Source: Halotia wernerae (GTDB lineage: Bacteria; Cyanobacteriota; Cyanobacteriia; Cyanobacteriales; Nostocaceae). From it: a DNA stretch of 64,000 nt. Positions 8,605-17,818 of the stretch are shown here, piece after piece. The notes under the pieces are model-generated. The model searched no databases. It saw nothing but the letters and a program-made list of their open reading frames with translations, and was not told the origin of the DNA. The DNA lies in contig JAYGHB010000010.1 of the NCBI GenBank assembly GCA_034931985.1, positions 1 to 64,000 of the forward strand, read 5' to 3'. The position numbers and the translations under genes are program-made. Each line of letters begins with the position of its first letter. Position 1 is the first letter of the stretch.

Positions 8605-8772
8605 CGAATTAATTCCTGAAACTGCTACGCTAGTCTCATTGTTAAATTTAGCGTTAGCTTCCTCAAAAGTTAATTATCTTTGCTCACTAGAGTCAAAATA
8701 ATGGGTATTGGGAATGGGGCATAGGGCATAGGGCATGGGGCATGGGAATAGGTTATTTATTCTCTTCTCCTG

Positions 8773-8817
8773 CTTCCCCTGCTTCCCCTGCTTCCCCTGC
8801 TTCCCCTGCTTCCCCTG
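8773..8817. repeat. Short tandem repeat, 5 x CTTCCCCTG
   Basis: Five perfect 9-bp units, preceded by an imperfect CTTCTCCTG copy and by a GGGCAT-rich tract (8713-8745). The same 9-mer array occurs at 37586-37621. Such STRRs are typical of Nostocales intergenic DNA. Confidence 0.95.
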
Positions 8818-8830
8818 CCCCTCTGCTCTC

Positions 8831-9913
8831 TTATACTGTCTGGGTCAATGATTGCACTCTCGGTTCAGATTGCCATTCCAATGGATTCCAAACCCGATCT
8901 TCCAAAGCCATCTGTTCAATTAAACTTGCCAATCTGAGAGCTTTGAGAGCTTGTTCACCACCTACAGAAGGTTGGTTGCCACCATGTACACAATTGACAA
9001 AATGCTCTAACTCTGCACTTAGGGGTTGAATGTTAGTTGTATAGACTTTCTCAATCAAACCATCTTGCCTGTAAAGCACTTGTCGGTGGTCAGTTAGAGA
9101 GTTAGCATTTATTTGTCGGTGAATTAGAATTTCATTCTTGAGAAAATCTGCCTCGGTGAATGAGTTTTTGCAATGGGCAACAATGCGGCGAATTTTTTGG
9201 TGAGTGACTTTACTAGCAGTTAGAGTAGCTACAATGCCGTTGGCAAACCCCAAAGTGGCAGTCACATAATCCAAATAACCAGAGTCCAAGGTGCGAGTAC
9301 CGCTAGCTGTCAATTTTACCACTGGAGAAGCAGCTAATTCTAGCAGCAAATCAATGTCGTGGATCATTAAATCCAGCACAACCGAAACATCATTCGCCCG
9401 GTCTGAATAAGGACTCATCCGGTGAGCCTCTAAGGCCAGCAATTCCTCAGTTTTTAGTACTTTGCTCAGTTCCCTAAATGCAGGATTGAAGCGCTCAATG
9501 TGACCTACTTGCAGGATGCACTGGGATTCGGCTGCGGCATTTACCAGCGATTCTGCCTCAGAAATACTGGCAGCAATCGGCTTTTCAATCAAAACATGAA
9601 TCCCTGCTAAAAGACAGTTGATACCCACGGCGTAATGCAGACGGGTAGGAACAGCTACGCAAACTGCTTCTACATGGGGTAGCAGGTCACAGTAATCTTC
9701 AAAAAAACGTACCTTATATTTGCTGGCTGTTTCCAAGCCGCGTTCGACATTAATATCTGCTACGCCGACCAGTTCAACATCTTTCATTGAACTCAGTACG
9801 CGGGTATGATGTTGTCCCATGTTACCCACTCCGATTACGCCTATGCGAATCGGTCGTGGCTGATTGCGTTGTGTATATGAATTTGGTTCTGCCACTGACA
9901 TGCTATTTTGCAC
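8831..9913 (-). CDS. Gfo/Idh/MocA family NAD(P)-dependent oxidoreductase
   Basis: A 360-residue sugar-type dehydrogenase. The N-terminal Rossmann domain has IGVIGVGNMGQHHTR and VADIN (about residues 22-55); the conserved EKPIA lysine motif follows near residue 110, and DLMIHDIDLLLEL holds the H-x-x-D of the active site. Substrates in this superfamily are mostly sugars and UDP-sugars; a UDP-N-acetylhexosamine 3-dehydrogenase is possible but the sequence alone does not decide it. The first 20 residues (to QRNQPRP) are a poorly conserved leader; MSVAEPN at codon 5 is another start. Stands alone. Confidence 0.88.
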   Translation of the reverse strand: MQNSMSVAEPNSYTQRNQPRPIRIGVIGVGNMGQHHTRVLSSMKDVELVGVADINVERGLETASKYKVRFFEDYCDLLPHVEAVCVAVPTRLHYAVGINCLLAGIHVLIEKPIAASISEAESLVNAAAESQCILQVGHIERFNPAFRELSKVLKTEELLALEAHRMSPYSDRANDVSVVLDLMIHDIDLLLELAASPVVKLTASGTRTLDSGYLDYVTATLGFANGIVATLTASKVTHQKIRRIVAHCKNSFTEADFLKNEILIHRQINANSLTDHRQVLYRQDGLIEKVYTTNIQPLSAELEHFVNCVHGGNQPSVGGEQALKALRLASLIEQMALEDRVWNPLEWQSEPRVQSLTQTV

Positions 9914-10518
9914 TATTGTTCTCTCCTCACCACCAAATTTAGAGACGCTACGGCCGTTGGCGTTTATACTGAACAGCCAGTTACGATCCGTCTAAAACCA
10001 TCCAGATGGTAACATAGAGGCTCTCTTTATGAAGAATTTCAAAGTTTGCGATCAGTTCCCGTAATCTGGCTATTTTTTTGTATATTCAGTTATCAGATTG
10101 ATCAGTTGTTTGCTCTTTACATAAAATCACATGTGTCTTTTTATTAACTTTTTAAGCTAAGTAAAACCTAAGTGAAAACTCTCAGAAGACGGTTGGGCAA
10201 TTAATTACCGGGATCGATATTCAATTGATGCCATTGAAAATTAACAACTTTTTTGTCAGTAAAATTACAAAAAAGCTAAAATGTGTTACTGAGACATCTG
10301 TATGAAAAAAAGATATCTTGGGAATTGCCACCGCTGAAATACTCAAATAATTTTTGCATAATTATCTGCAATACTGAACAACTTGTTCTATTTACCTTCT
10401 CAAAGATACTGCTGTAGACTGCTTCTTTTATTCATGGGGGCACAGTAAAAACTACCATAACTAACAAAGATTGAGTAGGTGTAGTTTAGCTATTGGAAGT
10501 CCAAAATTTGAAATTGAG
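9914..10518. other. Long AT-rich spacer between divergent genes
   Basis: About 600 bases separating the divergent Gfo/Idh gene and queC. It presumably holds both promoters. I looked for a preQ1-type riboswitch near queC and for inverted repeats and see none; no small gene is convincing. Confidence 0.5.
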
Positions 10519-11205
10519 ATGAAAGCTGTAATTCTGTTGTCTGGTGGATTAGACTCTTCCACAGTTTTGTACCAAGCCAAGGCTGATGGTTGTGAGTGTC
10601 ACTCTATTTCTTTTGATTACCAGCAGCGACATCGACGAGAGTTACAGTCAGCTCTTTCAGTCGCTAACAAAGCTGGGGTGATAGAACATCAGGTAGTTAA
10701 TTTTGACTTACGGCAATGGGGTGGTTCAGCACTGACAGATAACACGATCGCCTTACCCCAAGAGCGCTCCCTAGATGAAATGTCTCAAAATATTCCAATC
10801 ACCTATGTACCTGCACGTAATACCATCTTTTTAAGCTTTGCTTTAGGCTATGCCGAGGCGATCGCTGCTGAACGTGTTTATATCGGTGTCAATGCCTTAG
10901 ATTACTCCGGATATCCTGATTGTCGTCTTGATTATATCCAAGCAATGCAAGAAGTTTTCCGCCTAGGAACCAAACAAGGACGCGAAGGAAAACCAATTAG
11001 CATTGTTACACCCTTAATTAATCTGAAAAAAACTGAAATTATCCAACTTGGAAACCAATTGGGAGTTTCTTGGCAGTTAACTTGGTCTTGTTATGCTGGT
11101 GGCAATATTGCTTGTGGTGTCTGTGATTCTTGTCGCTTGCGGCTAGCGGCTTTTGCAGAATTGGGATTAAAAGACCCACTGCCCTATGCTGAAGTTAGGA
11201 GTTAG
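10519..11205 (+). CDS. queC: 7-cyano-7-deazaguanine synthase QueC
   Basis: Converts 7-carboxy-7-deazaguanine to preQ0 with ATP and ammonia, in the queuosine (and 7-deazaguanine) pathway. PP-loop SGGLDSST sits at the N-terminus, and the zinc-binding cluster CYAGGNIACGVCDSC is near the C-terminus. At 228 residues it has the usual length. I use ATG 10519 (MKAVILLSGG), the canonical start; an in-frame TTG at 10471 would add 16 residues unlike the family. No other queuosine gene is adjacent. Confidence 0.97.
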   Translation: MKAVILLSGGLDSSTVLYQAKADGCECHSISFDYQQRHRRELQSALSVANKAGVIEHQVVNFDLRQWGGSALTDNTIALPQERSLDEMSQNIPITYVPARNTIFLSFALGYAEAIAAERVYIGVNALDYSGYPDCRLDYIQAMQEVFRLGTKQGREGKPISIVTPLINLKKTEIIQLGNQLGVSWQLTWSCYAGGNIACGVCDSCRLRLAAFAELGLKDPLPYAEVRS

Positions 11206-11244
11206 AGAACTACAAAAAATAAATTATTTTTCTTACTCCCCTGC

Positions 11245-12609
11245 TTACAATAGTCGTACTTGGATTTGGTGTACGCGTGGACCAACAACTGACATGACAG
11301 TAAATTCAAGATTTTCATAAAAGAAGGTTTCACCTTTGGCAGGCATTTTCTGTAATTGATACAGTAAAAAGCCTCCTAGTGTCTGATATTCCTTTATTAA
11401 GGGCAAATTAAGATGCAAGACCTCGTTAAGATCTTCTAGGTTGACCTGGGCTTGCACCAAAAACGTCTGCGGGTCTAACATCTGAATCAGCAAGTCGTCG
11501 CTAATTTCAGGTGCGCCTGCATCACCAATAATTTCAGCAATGACATCTTGGATTGTTACCAATCCCACAGTACCGCCAAATTCATTTACTACTATGACCA
11601 TAGCTGGTTTTTCTTGCTGCATCATCGGCAATAATTCACTCAAAGGCGTGTGTTCCGGTACAAACCTTGCAGGACGCATCCAAGATTGAATATGTGCTTC
11701 TGAAGTTAGCTTTCCTACCGCTAAGGGTTGTGCCAAATCTCGGAAGTAAACTATACCGCGAATGTCGTCTAAAGATTCTCCAATAACGGGATAGCGTGAA
11801 TGACCAGTAGATGCCATTTCTTGGAGTAAGCTTTGGAAAGAAGCATCTTTTGGCAATGCTACAATGTTGGTACGAGGAATCATCACATCTTGCGCCGTCA
11901 CGTCCCCAAACTCAAAAACATTATTCAGCAGTTCTCGCTCCGAAAGCTGCAAACCAATAGATTCTCGTTCTGTAGAAATAATCAACTGTAATTCTTCTGG
12001 AGTAACAGGTTGTCTCCAACTTTGGCCTGTGTATTCGATGCCAAAAAGTCTTAATAGACAACGGGTTGATTGGTTAAGAATCCAAATGAAGGGGCTGAAA
12101 AAGCGCATAATTGCTTTTACTGATGGCCCTAAAAAGCGTGCTAACTGTTCTGAGTACAGTATGGCTACTGATTTGGGACACAGTTCCCCTAAAACAATTT
12201 GCAGATAGGCAATCAAGAAAAAGGCAATGGGAATTGATAGAGAATGAGTTATGAAGTTACTCATTCCTGCTGGTAGTTGCCAAGATTTTAGCCATGTATT
12301 TATTAGTACGGCAATTGAACTTTCTCCAATCCATCCTAGCGCCAGACTAGAGAGGGTAATGCCTAATTGGGTCGTAGATAGCAGTCTTTCAATACTGCGT
12401 TGCAGGCCCTCAACAGCGATCGCGGGGATATCACCAGCTTTGACGAGCTGATGAATACGCGATCGCCTTACTGTAACCATCGAAAATTCCGCCGTGACAA
12501 AGAAAGCATTGATGGTAATCAGCAACAGCACTGATAACAATCTCAGCCCTACATCCGTCCAAATTAAGTCAGAAAAACCACTCACCGCTAAAGCTCGTGT
12601 AAAACTCAC
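11245..12609 (-). CDS. CNNM/CorC-type transporter-like protein (DUF21, CBS, CorC domains)
   Basis: A 454-residue membrane protein once named hemolysin C-like. Order: N-terminal DUF21 transmembrane domain (four hydrophobic segments, about residues 20-190, with NAFFVTAEFSMVTVRRSR), two CBS modules (DVMIPRTNIVALP, GHSRYPVIGE, AMVIVVNEFGGTVGLVTIQDVI) and a C-terminal CorC/HlyC domain (FLVQAQVNLEDLNEVL, YQTLGGFLLYQL). Homologues are linked to magnesium and cobalt efflux and to sodium exchange. Convergent with queC, 40 bases apart. Confidence 0.93.
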   Translation of the reverse strand: MSFTRALAVSGFSDLIWTDVGLRLLSVLLLITINAFFVTAEFSMVTVRRSRIHQLVKAGDIPAIAVEGLQRSIERLLSTTQLGITLSSLALGWIGESSIAVLINTWLKSWQLPAGMSNFITHSLSIPIAFFLIAYLQIVLGELCPKSVAILYSEQLARFLGPSVKAIMRFFSPFIWILNQSTRCLLRLFGIEYTGQSWRQPVTPEELQLIISTERESIGLQLSERELLNNVFEFGDVTAQDVMIPRTNIVALPKDASFQSLLQEMASTGHSRYPVIGESLDDIRGIVYFRDLAQPLAVGKLTSEAHIQSWMRPARFVPEHTPLSELLPMMQQEKPAMVIVVNEFGGTVGLVTIQDVIAEIIGDAGAPEISDDLLIQMLDPQTFLVQAQVNLEDLNEVLHLNLPLIKEYQTLGGFLLYQLQKMPAKGETFFYENLEFTVMSVVGPRVHQIQVRLL

Positions 12610-12712
12610 GCCCGATATAAATCAGGGCTTGGATACTGGGTATTGGGTATTGTGGAAGAATTTTTTTAGTCCCCAGTCCCCAATTCCTAGTCCCTAGTCC
12701 CTATTCCCAAAT

Positions 12713-13468
12713 CTAAAGCAACCCCGCCACCCTTGCTACAGGAATATTTGATACATCTAGCTTCAGTTTTTGAGCAGGATAATCTGTCAGAGAAAGGGAT
12801 ATTTTATTCACATCATCCAGTAAAGCGGTAGGAATACTCACTGTACCCGAAAATGTCGGGCCATTTGCAGGTAGCTCTGCTGGTAAGCCCTCTGTGCTAG
12901 CACTCAGTGTTCGTCCTTTGTCATCGGTAACATCCAAAAAACTATATAGGAAGCGCACGGAATCAGCACCTTTATTCTGCATTTTTACTTTCAATAGTAA
13001 ATCGCCGCCAGAGTAGCCAACCGATTGTACAGAAAGGGTAACACCCTGATTTTCAGCGGTAACTGGAAATCCTGGCTGGGGTTTTTCTTCAGTTACTTCC
13101 TGGGGTTTTTCCTCTGGCTTTTGTTTGCTGCTATTGGTTTCTTCATCATCTTCATCTAACTTTTCTGATTTAGCAGCCTTGGTCTTACCTTCTATCCTTG
13201 CCTTGACAAGTTTTAGGATATCTTCTTCTTTTAATAGTGTTACGCCTACTTGTTGCGGGTTAGTTGCCTTATTGCTAGCAAATTTGGTTGTCGGGCGACC
13301 ATCTGGCGTTGACACACCCTTGAGTGCTGAACTCCCCAGACTAAACCCTAAAAACGCACTCAAAGAACCTGCTCCCAACATGAGGATTAACAAAATCAAC
13401 GTAAGAAGTACAGTGGAATTTATTTTCATCGCTGACAAGCTATTGCGGGCGGAAAAATGCTGGTTCAT
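12713..13468 (-). CDS. Membrane-anchored protein with Ig-like periplasmic domain, unknown
   Basis: 251 residues. Residues about 18-40 (STVLLTLILLILMLGAG) form a single membrane anchor with a Ser/Gly-rich exit; residues 75-130 are a charged linker rich in Lys, Glu and Pro; residues 135-245 alternate beta-strand pattern (GVTLSVQSVGYSGGDLLLKV, RFLYSFLDVTDDKG, KISLSLTDYPAQ) like an Ig or DUF4352-type domain. No catalytic motif. An in-frame ATG at 13429 (MKINSTV) would put the start right before the membrane segment. Same strand as the CNNM gene, separated by a repeat-rich 100 bases. Function unknown. Confidence 0.7.
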   Translation of the reverse strand: MNQHFSARNSLSAMKINSTVLLTLILLILMLGAGSLSAFLGFSLGSSALKGVSTPDGRPTTKFASNKATNPQQVGVTLLKEEDILKLVKARIEGKTKAAKSEKLDEDDEETNSSKQKPEEKPQEVTEEKPQPGFPVTAENQGVTLSVQSVGYSGGDLLLKVKMQNKGADSVRFLYSFLDVTDDKGRTLSASTEGLPAELPANGPTFSGTVSIPTALLDDVNKISLSLTDYPAQKLKLDVSNIPVARVAGLL

Positions 13469-13615
13469 ACTGTAAAAGTCTTGAAGTTGTGTACCTCAAT
13501 CCTTCAAATAACTGAATCAATACTAGTTCATGCTTAAATTATGTAGTATACAAAGTCTAGTAAATTATTTTTGAGGTTCCACTAGCCATAAACTTACGCT
13601 ACAATCTAAATTCGA

Positions 13616-13688
13616 CCAGGGTTGGCCGAGCGGTTGAGGCAGCGAACTCATAATTCGCCCAAGGCAGGTTCAACTCCTGCACCCTGGA
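13616..13688 (+). tRNA. trnI: tRNA-Ile2 (anticodon CAT, lysidine type)
   Basis: A complete cloverleaf. Acceptor CCAGGGT pairs with ACCCTGG (7 bp, C1-G72, discriminator A); D-stem GCC/GGC; anticodon stem GCGAA/TTCGC with loop CTCATAA; T-stem GCAGG/CCTGC with TTCAACT loop. The anticodon CAT could mean Met, but the initiator's three G-C pairs beside the loop and its C1-A72 mismatch are absent, and the D-arm and AACTCATAATT loop closely match the Ile2 tRNA of chloroplasts, whose C34 is changed to lysidine to read AUA. No CCA is encoded. Confidence 0.85.
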
Positions 13689-13775
13689 TTTAGTCTATAG
13701 TCAATTGTCAGCAGAATATAGCTTATGGACTCTTGACTATAAACTGCAAAAATACAAGCTAACAAGCTCTAAAAT

Positions 13776-14210
13776 TTACCGAGGTGGTGCATTTTCAAAG
13801 CTGAACTCAGTACCGACTTTCAGCTGGTTGGCATTCAAGCGGGGAGACATGAGCAAGGATGTGTCGTAAGGATTTGGTAAATCTGGAGTCCGAATATAGG
13901 GATCATTGCTAACTTGCTGGGTCAAGACATCTCGATAGACGGTGTTAAGTAATTCAGCATCGCGGGCAATTTCATTTTCTGGAAAAGAATTGCGGAAACC
14001 CGAACCCGATCCTAGAAATGATTCTATTTGGCGTTTGATTGTGCCATTTTCGTAGAAATTGCGATCGTGTCGAAAAAAAGCTCGCTCAAATACATCGTTT
14101 GTTGTTTCATAATTGGGTGCTTTCGTTTCAGCAGATGCCATAGCAGGAACAGCAAGACCAGTAGCTAACAGCACTAATAAACCACTAAGGGTTTTAACTT
14201 TTATACCCAT
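13776..14210 (-). CDS. Small secreted protein, cyanobacterial unknown
   Basis: 144 residues. A clear signal peptide (KVKTLSGLLVLLATGLAVPAMASAE, cut after ASA near residue 27) leads to a hydrophilic body with DRNFYENGTIKRQIESFLG and a proline-containing tail (SFENAPPR). Good ribosome binding site, GAGGAG nine bases before ATG. The protein is likely periplasmic or extracellular and its family is found, as far as I know, only in cyanobacteria. Function unknown. Divergent from pyrE. Confidence 0.75.
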   Translation of the reverse strand: MGIKVKTLSGLLVLLATGLAVPAMASAETKAPNYETTNDVFERAFFRHDRNFYENGTIKRQIESFLGSGSGFRNSFPENEIARDAELLNTVYRDVLTQQVSNDPYIRTPDLPNPYDTSLLMSPRLNANQLKVGTEFSFENAPPR

Positions 14211-14311
14211 ATTCTTTACTCCTCAATTTTTGGGTAAATCTTAACTTATGCTTAATTTCAGAACTCCAAAGAGTTCAACCTTTGGTGTAGCACAACTTTT
14301 AATGTTTTGTA

Positions 14312-14932
14312 ATGACGTATCCTACTGAAACCCTTACCCAATCAGATATTTGTGCAGCAACTACAGATTTGACTACCCTGCACCACAAACTACTAGATTT
14401 ATTTTGCCAACTTGCTTATCAAGAAGGTGATTTTGTTCTTTCTTCTGGGCAAAGCAGCTCTTACTACATTAATGGTAAACAGGTGACACTCCACCCCCAA
14501 GGCGCTTTAGCAATTGGTCGCATTCTCTTATCTTTGCTGTCATCTGATATTCAAGCCGTGGCCGGTTTAACATTAGGAGCTGATCCAATTGTCACAGCAG
14601 TAAGCGTAGTTTCTGCCTATGAAAATCGAGCGATACCAGCGTTGATTATTCGTAAAGAAGCCAAAGGTCACGGCACAAAAGCTTATATTGAAGGCCCTAA
14701 TTTGCCAGAAGGCGCAAAAGTTGTAGTTTTGGAAGATGTTGTGACTACCGGAAAATCTGCAATGAAAGCTGTTGAGCGTCTTCGGGAAGCTGGTTATACA
14801 GTTTATTCAGTAATTTCACTGATAGATCGACTACAAGGAGGAGCAGAATTTTATCAGTCAGTGGGGTTGAAATTTCAGGCGGTGTTTACGATTGAAGATA
14901 TTCAGCAACGATATCGTCAGCTAAAAAATTAG
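14312..14932 (+). CDS. pyrE: Orotate phosphoribosyltransferase
   Basis: Couples orotate and PRPP to OMP in pyrimidine synthesis. The PRPP-binding motif VVLEDVVTTGKSA is at about residues 137-149, preceded by the dimer loop with IIRKEAKGHGTKAYIEG. 206 residues, slightly longer than the 180-200 of most bacteria because of an N-terminal extension of about 20 residues. Start ATG 14312. Stand-alone, as is usual for pyr genes in cyanobacteria. Confidence 0.96.
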   Translation: MTYPTETLTQSDICAATTDLTTLHHKLLDLFCQLAYQEGDFVLSSGQSSSYYINGKQVTLHPQGALAIGRILLSLLSSDIQAVAGLTLGADPIVTAVSVVSAYENRAIPALIIRKEAKGHGTKAYIEGPNLPEGAKVVVLEDVVTTGKSAMKAVERLREAGYTVYSVISLIDRLQGGAEFYQSVGLKFQAVFTIEDIQQRYRQLKN

Positions 14933-15043
14933 TGATGCGATCGCAGTTATCAAATTAAATCAACGCTGGGTAAATTGATTGTGCTGCGATCGTAGATTTC
15001 CCTTTCTCTTGGTAAAGTACACCACCTTAGTCTTTTTTCCTCA

Positions 15044-15262
15044 ATGACGAAATCCGCAGACGTTAGCACAAAACGTTTAATTAGCCTAGCACCTGATAAT
15101 TGGGTAAAATGGGTAACACAAATTCCTGATCTAATAGCTGGTGAAATACTAAATTCAGAATTTCAGTGGATAAATAGACAAAGTGATTATTCCATTTTTA
15201 CGGATATGATTGGAGCCACATTCAGGACAATTCATGTTTCAGCACCCTTTATTCATACCTGA
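15044..15262 (+). pseudogene. Truncated N-terminus of an Rpn/PD-(D/E)xK nuclease-like protein
   Basis: 72 residues that open MTKSADVSTKRLISLAPDNW and continue GEILNSEFQWINRQSDYSI, which I recognise as the beginning of a family of Nostoc proteins of roughly 300 residues related to Rpn-type nucleases. The family normally continues for over 200 residues; here the frame breaks after about residue 50 and ends in an unrelated tail. Following bases hold no continuation in any frame that I can see. Most likely a degraded fragment. Confidence 0.5.
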
Positions 15263-15337
15263 TTATGCAACGCCGTTTCGATGAAGGTAAGAGCGATCGC
15301 ACTCGTATCAAAGAACAAAATATTTACCAGATATCCA

Positions 15338-16573
15338 TCAAGCAGTAACTAATTTGTCATGTCCACCAGAACTTTTGATCTCAGCATCCTGATAAATTTC
15401 TGCCCTTAGAGGCTGGTGAATTAACTCGTACCAAAGATGACCTACCTGTGCATCAAAACCTTCTGGTTGACCACGCATGAAAGTATGCAGACACTTTGCA
15501 GACTGACCAGGTAACAATTGCCAAGAGAAACAACTAGGATTGCCTCCATGCGGATGGGCGATCGCATCTATGTGCAAATTTGTCGCCAAGCCGTAAGCTG
15601 CATAAGGGGTTGCAATAGAGCCGACAGCAAACCAATCGGGTACAGGGAATACCTGTTGAATATCCTCTGTCTGTCCCATATTCATGTGAGCAAAGTAGTG
15701 CAGTCCAATGGGGATATTAACAATTTCTGGAGCATCGCCAATTCTGTCTGCTTCTTTTTTAGGTTTCCCTTTAACGAATAGTTCTTCAATTAGGTAGTCT
15801 GCACCAGCATACAAACTAATTACCCGATAAAGTTCGCATACTAAATGACGGTTATGACCTGTAACTGGATCTGCCCCAATATAATCAAAGGGTTCTGAGG
15901 CAATAGTAATGCTAGCTCGCACAGGGCCACTGGATTGAGCAACCAGCCGATAAGCATGATTGAACAGAGAAACTTGATAGTAAGGCGATTTAGGATAAGA
16001 AGACCCAGGTAATTGCAGTTTACTTACCTGCATACAGCGCTTCTCTGGATCTTGTCCCAACCATTCACCCATTGCTGCCAAAAAAGGATCGAGAATTTCC
16101 TGGTGGTCAAGCTGCACGCTGGTTGCTGAACCAGAAAACCAGTTCCGTTCCTTATCTTCAGGTGCAGGTATTAAATTGAACCAGACAATCAACCGATTAT
16201 TGACGAGTCTGACTCCGCGCTCTTGCCCATCAGTCCCATAAACGACTTCCAGGGATGGCTCACCCAGTTTTTTTGGTATGGTCTTGCCTTGCTCTACTAG
16301 GATTAAAGCTGAGGCGAGGACATTATCTAGGGAACCCGGTGGAATTGAATTTGTCAGAAAAAAAGTGAGAGTATCACGGTCAGCATCTTCTGGGTCAACT
16401 CGGTCTATTTGGGAACTTATTGGTGTATGTGCAAGATCGCGCAGTTCGCTTAATACTAGTTCCTCTGGTGGAATTTGAAATTGTTGAGCGATCGCTTGCC
16501 AAGGCATTGTGATGTAGCCGCTTCGCCAGTAGTTGGATGGATTAAAAACAGCTAATAAGTTAAGGGATGGCAT
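15338..16573 (-). CDS. Unknown cytosolic protein, about 411 residues
   Basis: I do not recognise this family. The start is ATG 16573 (MPSLNLLAVFNPSNYW), with AGGAGGG nine bases upstream; a longer open frame to 16624 is not supported. No signal peptide or membrane helices. Features visible: a Trp-rich opening, FFLTNSIPPGSLDNVLASALILVE, a beta-rich middle (YYQVSLFNHAYRLVAQSSGPVRASITIASEP), HFAHMNMGQTEDIQQVFPVPDWFAVG and HIDAIAHPHGGNPSCFSW near the C-terminus, with clustered His that could bind a metal or a sugar. Divergent from the short ORF and the second pentapeptide gene. Confidence 0.65.
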   Translation of the reverse strand: MPSLNLLAVFNPSNYWRSGYITMPWQAIAQQFQIPPEELVLSELRDLAHTPISSQIDRVDPEDADRDTLTFFLTNSIPPGSLDNVLASALILVEQGKTIPKKLGEPSLEVVYGTDGQERGVRLVNNRLIVWFNLIPAPEDKERNWFSGSATSVQLDHQEILDPFLAAMGEWLGQDPEKRCMQVSKLQLPGSSYPKSPYYQVSLFNHAYRLVAQSSGPVRASITIASEPFDYIGADPVTGHNRHLVCELYRVISLYAGADYLIEELFVKGKPKKEADRIGDAPEIVNIPIGLHYFAHMNMGQTEDIQQVFPVPDWFAVGSIATPYAAYGLATNLHIDAIAHPHGGNPSCFSWQLLPGQSAKCLHTFMRGQPEGFDAQVGHLWYELIHQPLRAEIYQDAEIKSSGGHDKLVTA

Positions 16574-16701
16574 GAATTTGCCCTCCTGAGTATTTGTATT
16601 TCTATGAAAGTGTAAATTTAACAAGTGCGATCGGCTTGAATACGCTTCATGTTTGAACCTAGGAGAAAAGTTTGAGGAACTTGTGAGGAAATAGAAAATT
16701 T

Positions 16702-16845
16702 ATGCAAAGAATTATGTCTATCATTGAACAAATTGATGTTGGTTTTGTCTCGATTTTGTGCATCATCAGTTCTATGATTATTTGTGTGATGGCACACAAA
16801 CAAAATGACGAGACAACCTGTGAGGCTGTTATATGTCTGAATTAA
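16702..16845 (+). CDS. Possible 47-residue single-pass membrane protein
   Basis: Small open frame from ATG 16702 (MQRIMSIIEQIDVG) to TAA 16843-16845. Residues about 14-32 (GFVSILCIISSMIICVM) form one hydrophobic segment, followed by AHKQNDETTCEA, a polar tail. It overlaps the start of the pentapeptide gene by 13 bases in another frame, which would allow coupling. An AGGAAA lies upstream but further than ideal. No family recognised. Confidence 0.35.
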   Translation: MQRIMSIIEQIDVGFVSILCIISSMIICVMAHKQNDETTCEAVICLN

Positions 16846-17225
16846 ATGCTCAACAGCCCCTCAATACGGTGGCTGCTATTGTAGAGAATTACGCTGCGGG
16901 GATACGAAATTTTAGTAAAGCGGAACTAGGTAATGCTGATTTGCAAGGCGTAAACTTGAAAGGTTCTGACTTAAGTTATGCCGATTTGAGTGAGGCTAAC
17001 TTGAGTGGTGCTAATCTCAGGGGAACTGACCTCAGCTTTGCGGATCTTAGTCAAGCTGATCTCAAGAATGCTGATCTGAGGGGAGCATTGTTGATGTCAG
17101 CCAATCTCCGCCAAGCAAATCTCCAAGGAGCAAATCTAGAAAAAGCAGACTGCGATCGCAGTACCCATTTTCCCCAGAATTTTGATTTAATTCAGGCGGG
17201 TTTGCAGATTAAAGAAATCAGCTAA
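16833..17225 (+). CDS. Pentapeptide-repeat protein
   Basis: 130 residues. An N-terminal helix (NTVAAIVENYAAGIRNFSKAEL) is followed by about 14 A(D/N)LXX repeats (residues 32-105) and a non-repetitive tail, CDRSTHFPQNFDLIQAGLQIKEIS, typical of cyanobacterial members that end in a PxxFDxxxAG cap. Paralogue of the gene at 4238-4768, sharing the YAAGIR cap. Cytosolic. Function unknown. Confidence 0.9.
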   Translation: MSELNAQQPLNTVAAIVENYAAGIRNFSKAELGNADLQGVNLKGSDLSYADLSEANLSGANLRGTDLSFADLSQADLKNADLRGALLMSANLRQANLQGANLEKADCDRSTHFPQNFDLIQAGLQIKEIS

Positions 17226-17815
17226 TTGGCATTCAAGTTAAATATTTCCACCGAAGTCAAAAGTTAAGAGCCAGAAGCCAAGATGGGTTCATAGCTCTTT
17301 TAATACTGTCGATTTTGTTTCAGACATCCTCTAGGAAAACTTTGCCACTTTTTTAAAACTACCTTACCCTGCTCCACGATCAACCATCTTTGGAGTAGGC
17401 ACAATTTGCAGTTTTCCTTTGAAGTACGGAAAGCCGCCCTATGGGTACATGCACGCTTTATCCTTTAATTTATGTTTGGTAGTTCAATAATTGGTAAATA
17501 AAAACAGAGCATTTTTGCTAAAAATATCTTCCTAGTATACATTCAAGCAATTATCTTTTTCAAAAAAGAGCTGATTGTAAATCGTATGCAAGCACAAAAC
17601 ACTAGCAAATTAAAATTTATTTACCTCTTTTAAAGAGGGTAATTTCCCTATCTAAGCTAAACAATCAATGTGTAAATTAAAGCGTAATATTTGGAGGAGA
17701 TGCTTCACTAAATCTTGTGTTTAAATTAATTTTTTAGTGCCAATAAATTGATTATAAGCACTATTTAAACACAAAATAAACATTTTTAAATCAGTTTAAT
17801 CTTTTTTGGAGGTTT
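17226..17815. other. AT-rich spacer with possible remnant
   Basis: About 590 bases with no convincing gene. The minus strand from 17460 to 17330 can be read as a broken protein (GGFPYFKGKLQIVPTPKM and similar) with stop codons, but I could not match it to a family. The last 100 bases, strongly A/T-rich, must contain the promoter and leader of the glycosyltransferase. Confidence 0.35.
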
Positions 17816-17818
17816 GTG

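Noticed and set aside
8742..9029. Plus-strand frame through the CTTCCCCTG array
   Set aside because: SPASPASPA is read from the STRR and the rest is the shadow of the Gfo/Idh gene.
9914..10518. preQ1 riboswitch before queC
   Set aside because: No C-rich loop plus A-rich tail pseudoknot pattern near the start.
13616..13688. tRNA-Met or initiator tRNA
   Set aside because: C1-G72 is paired, no three G-C pairs beside the anticodon loop; D-arm and loop match Ile2.
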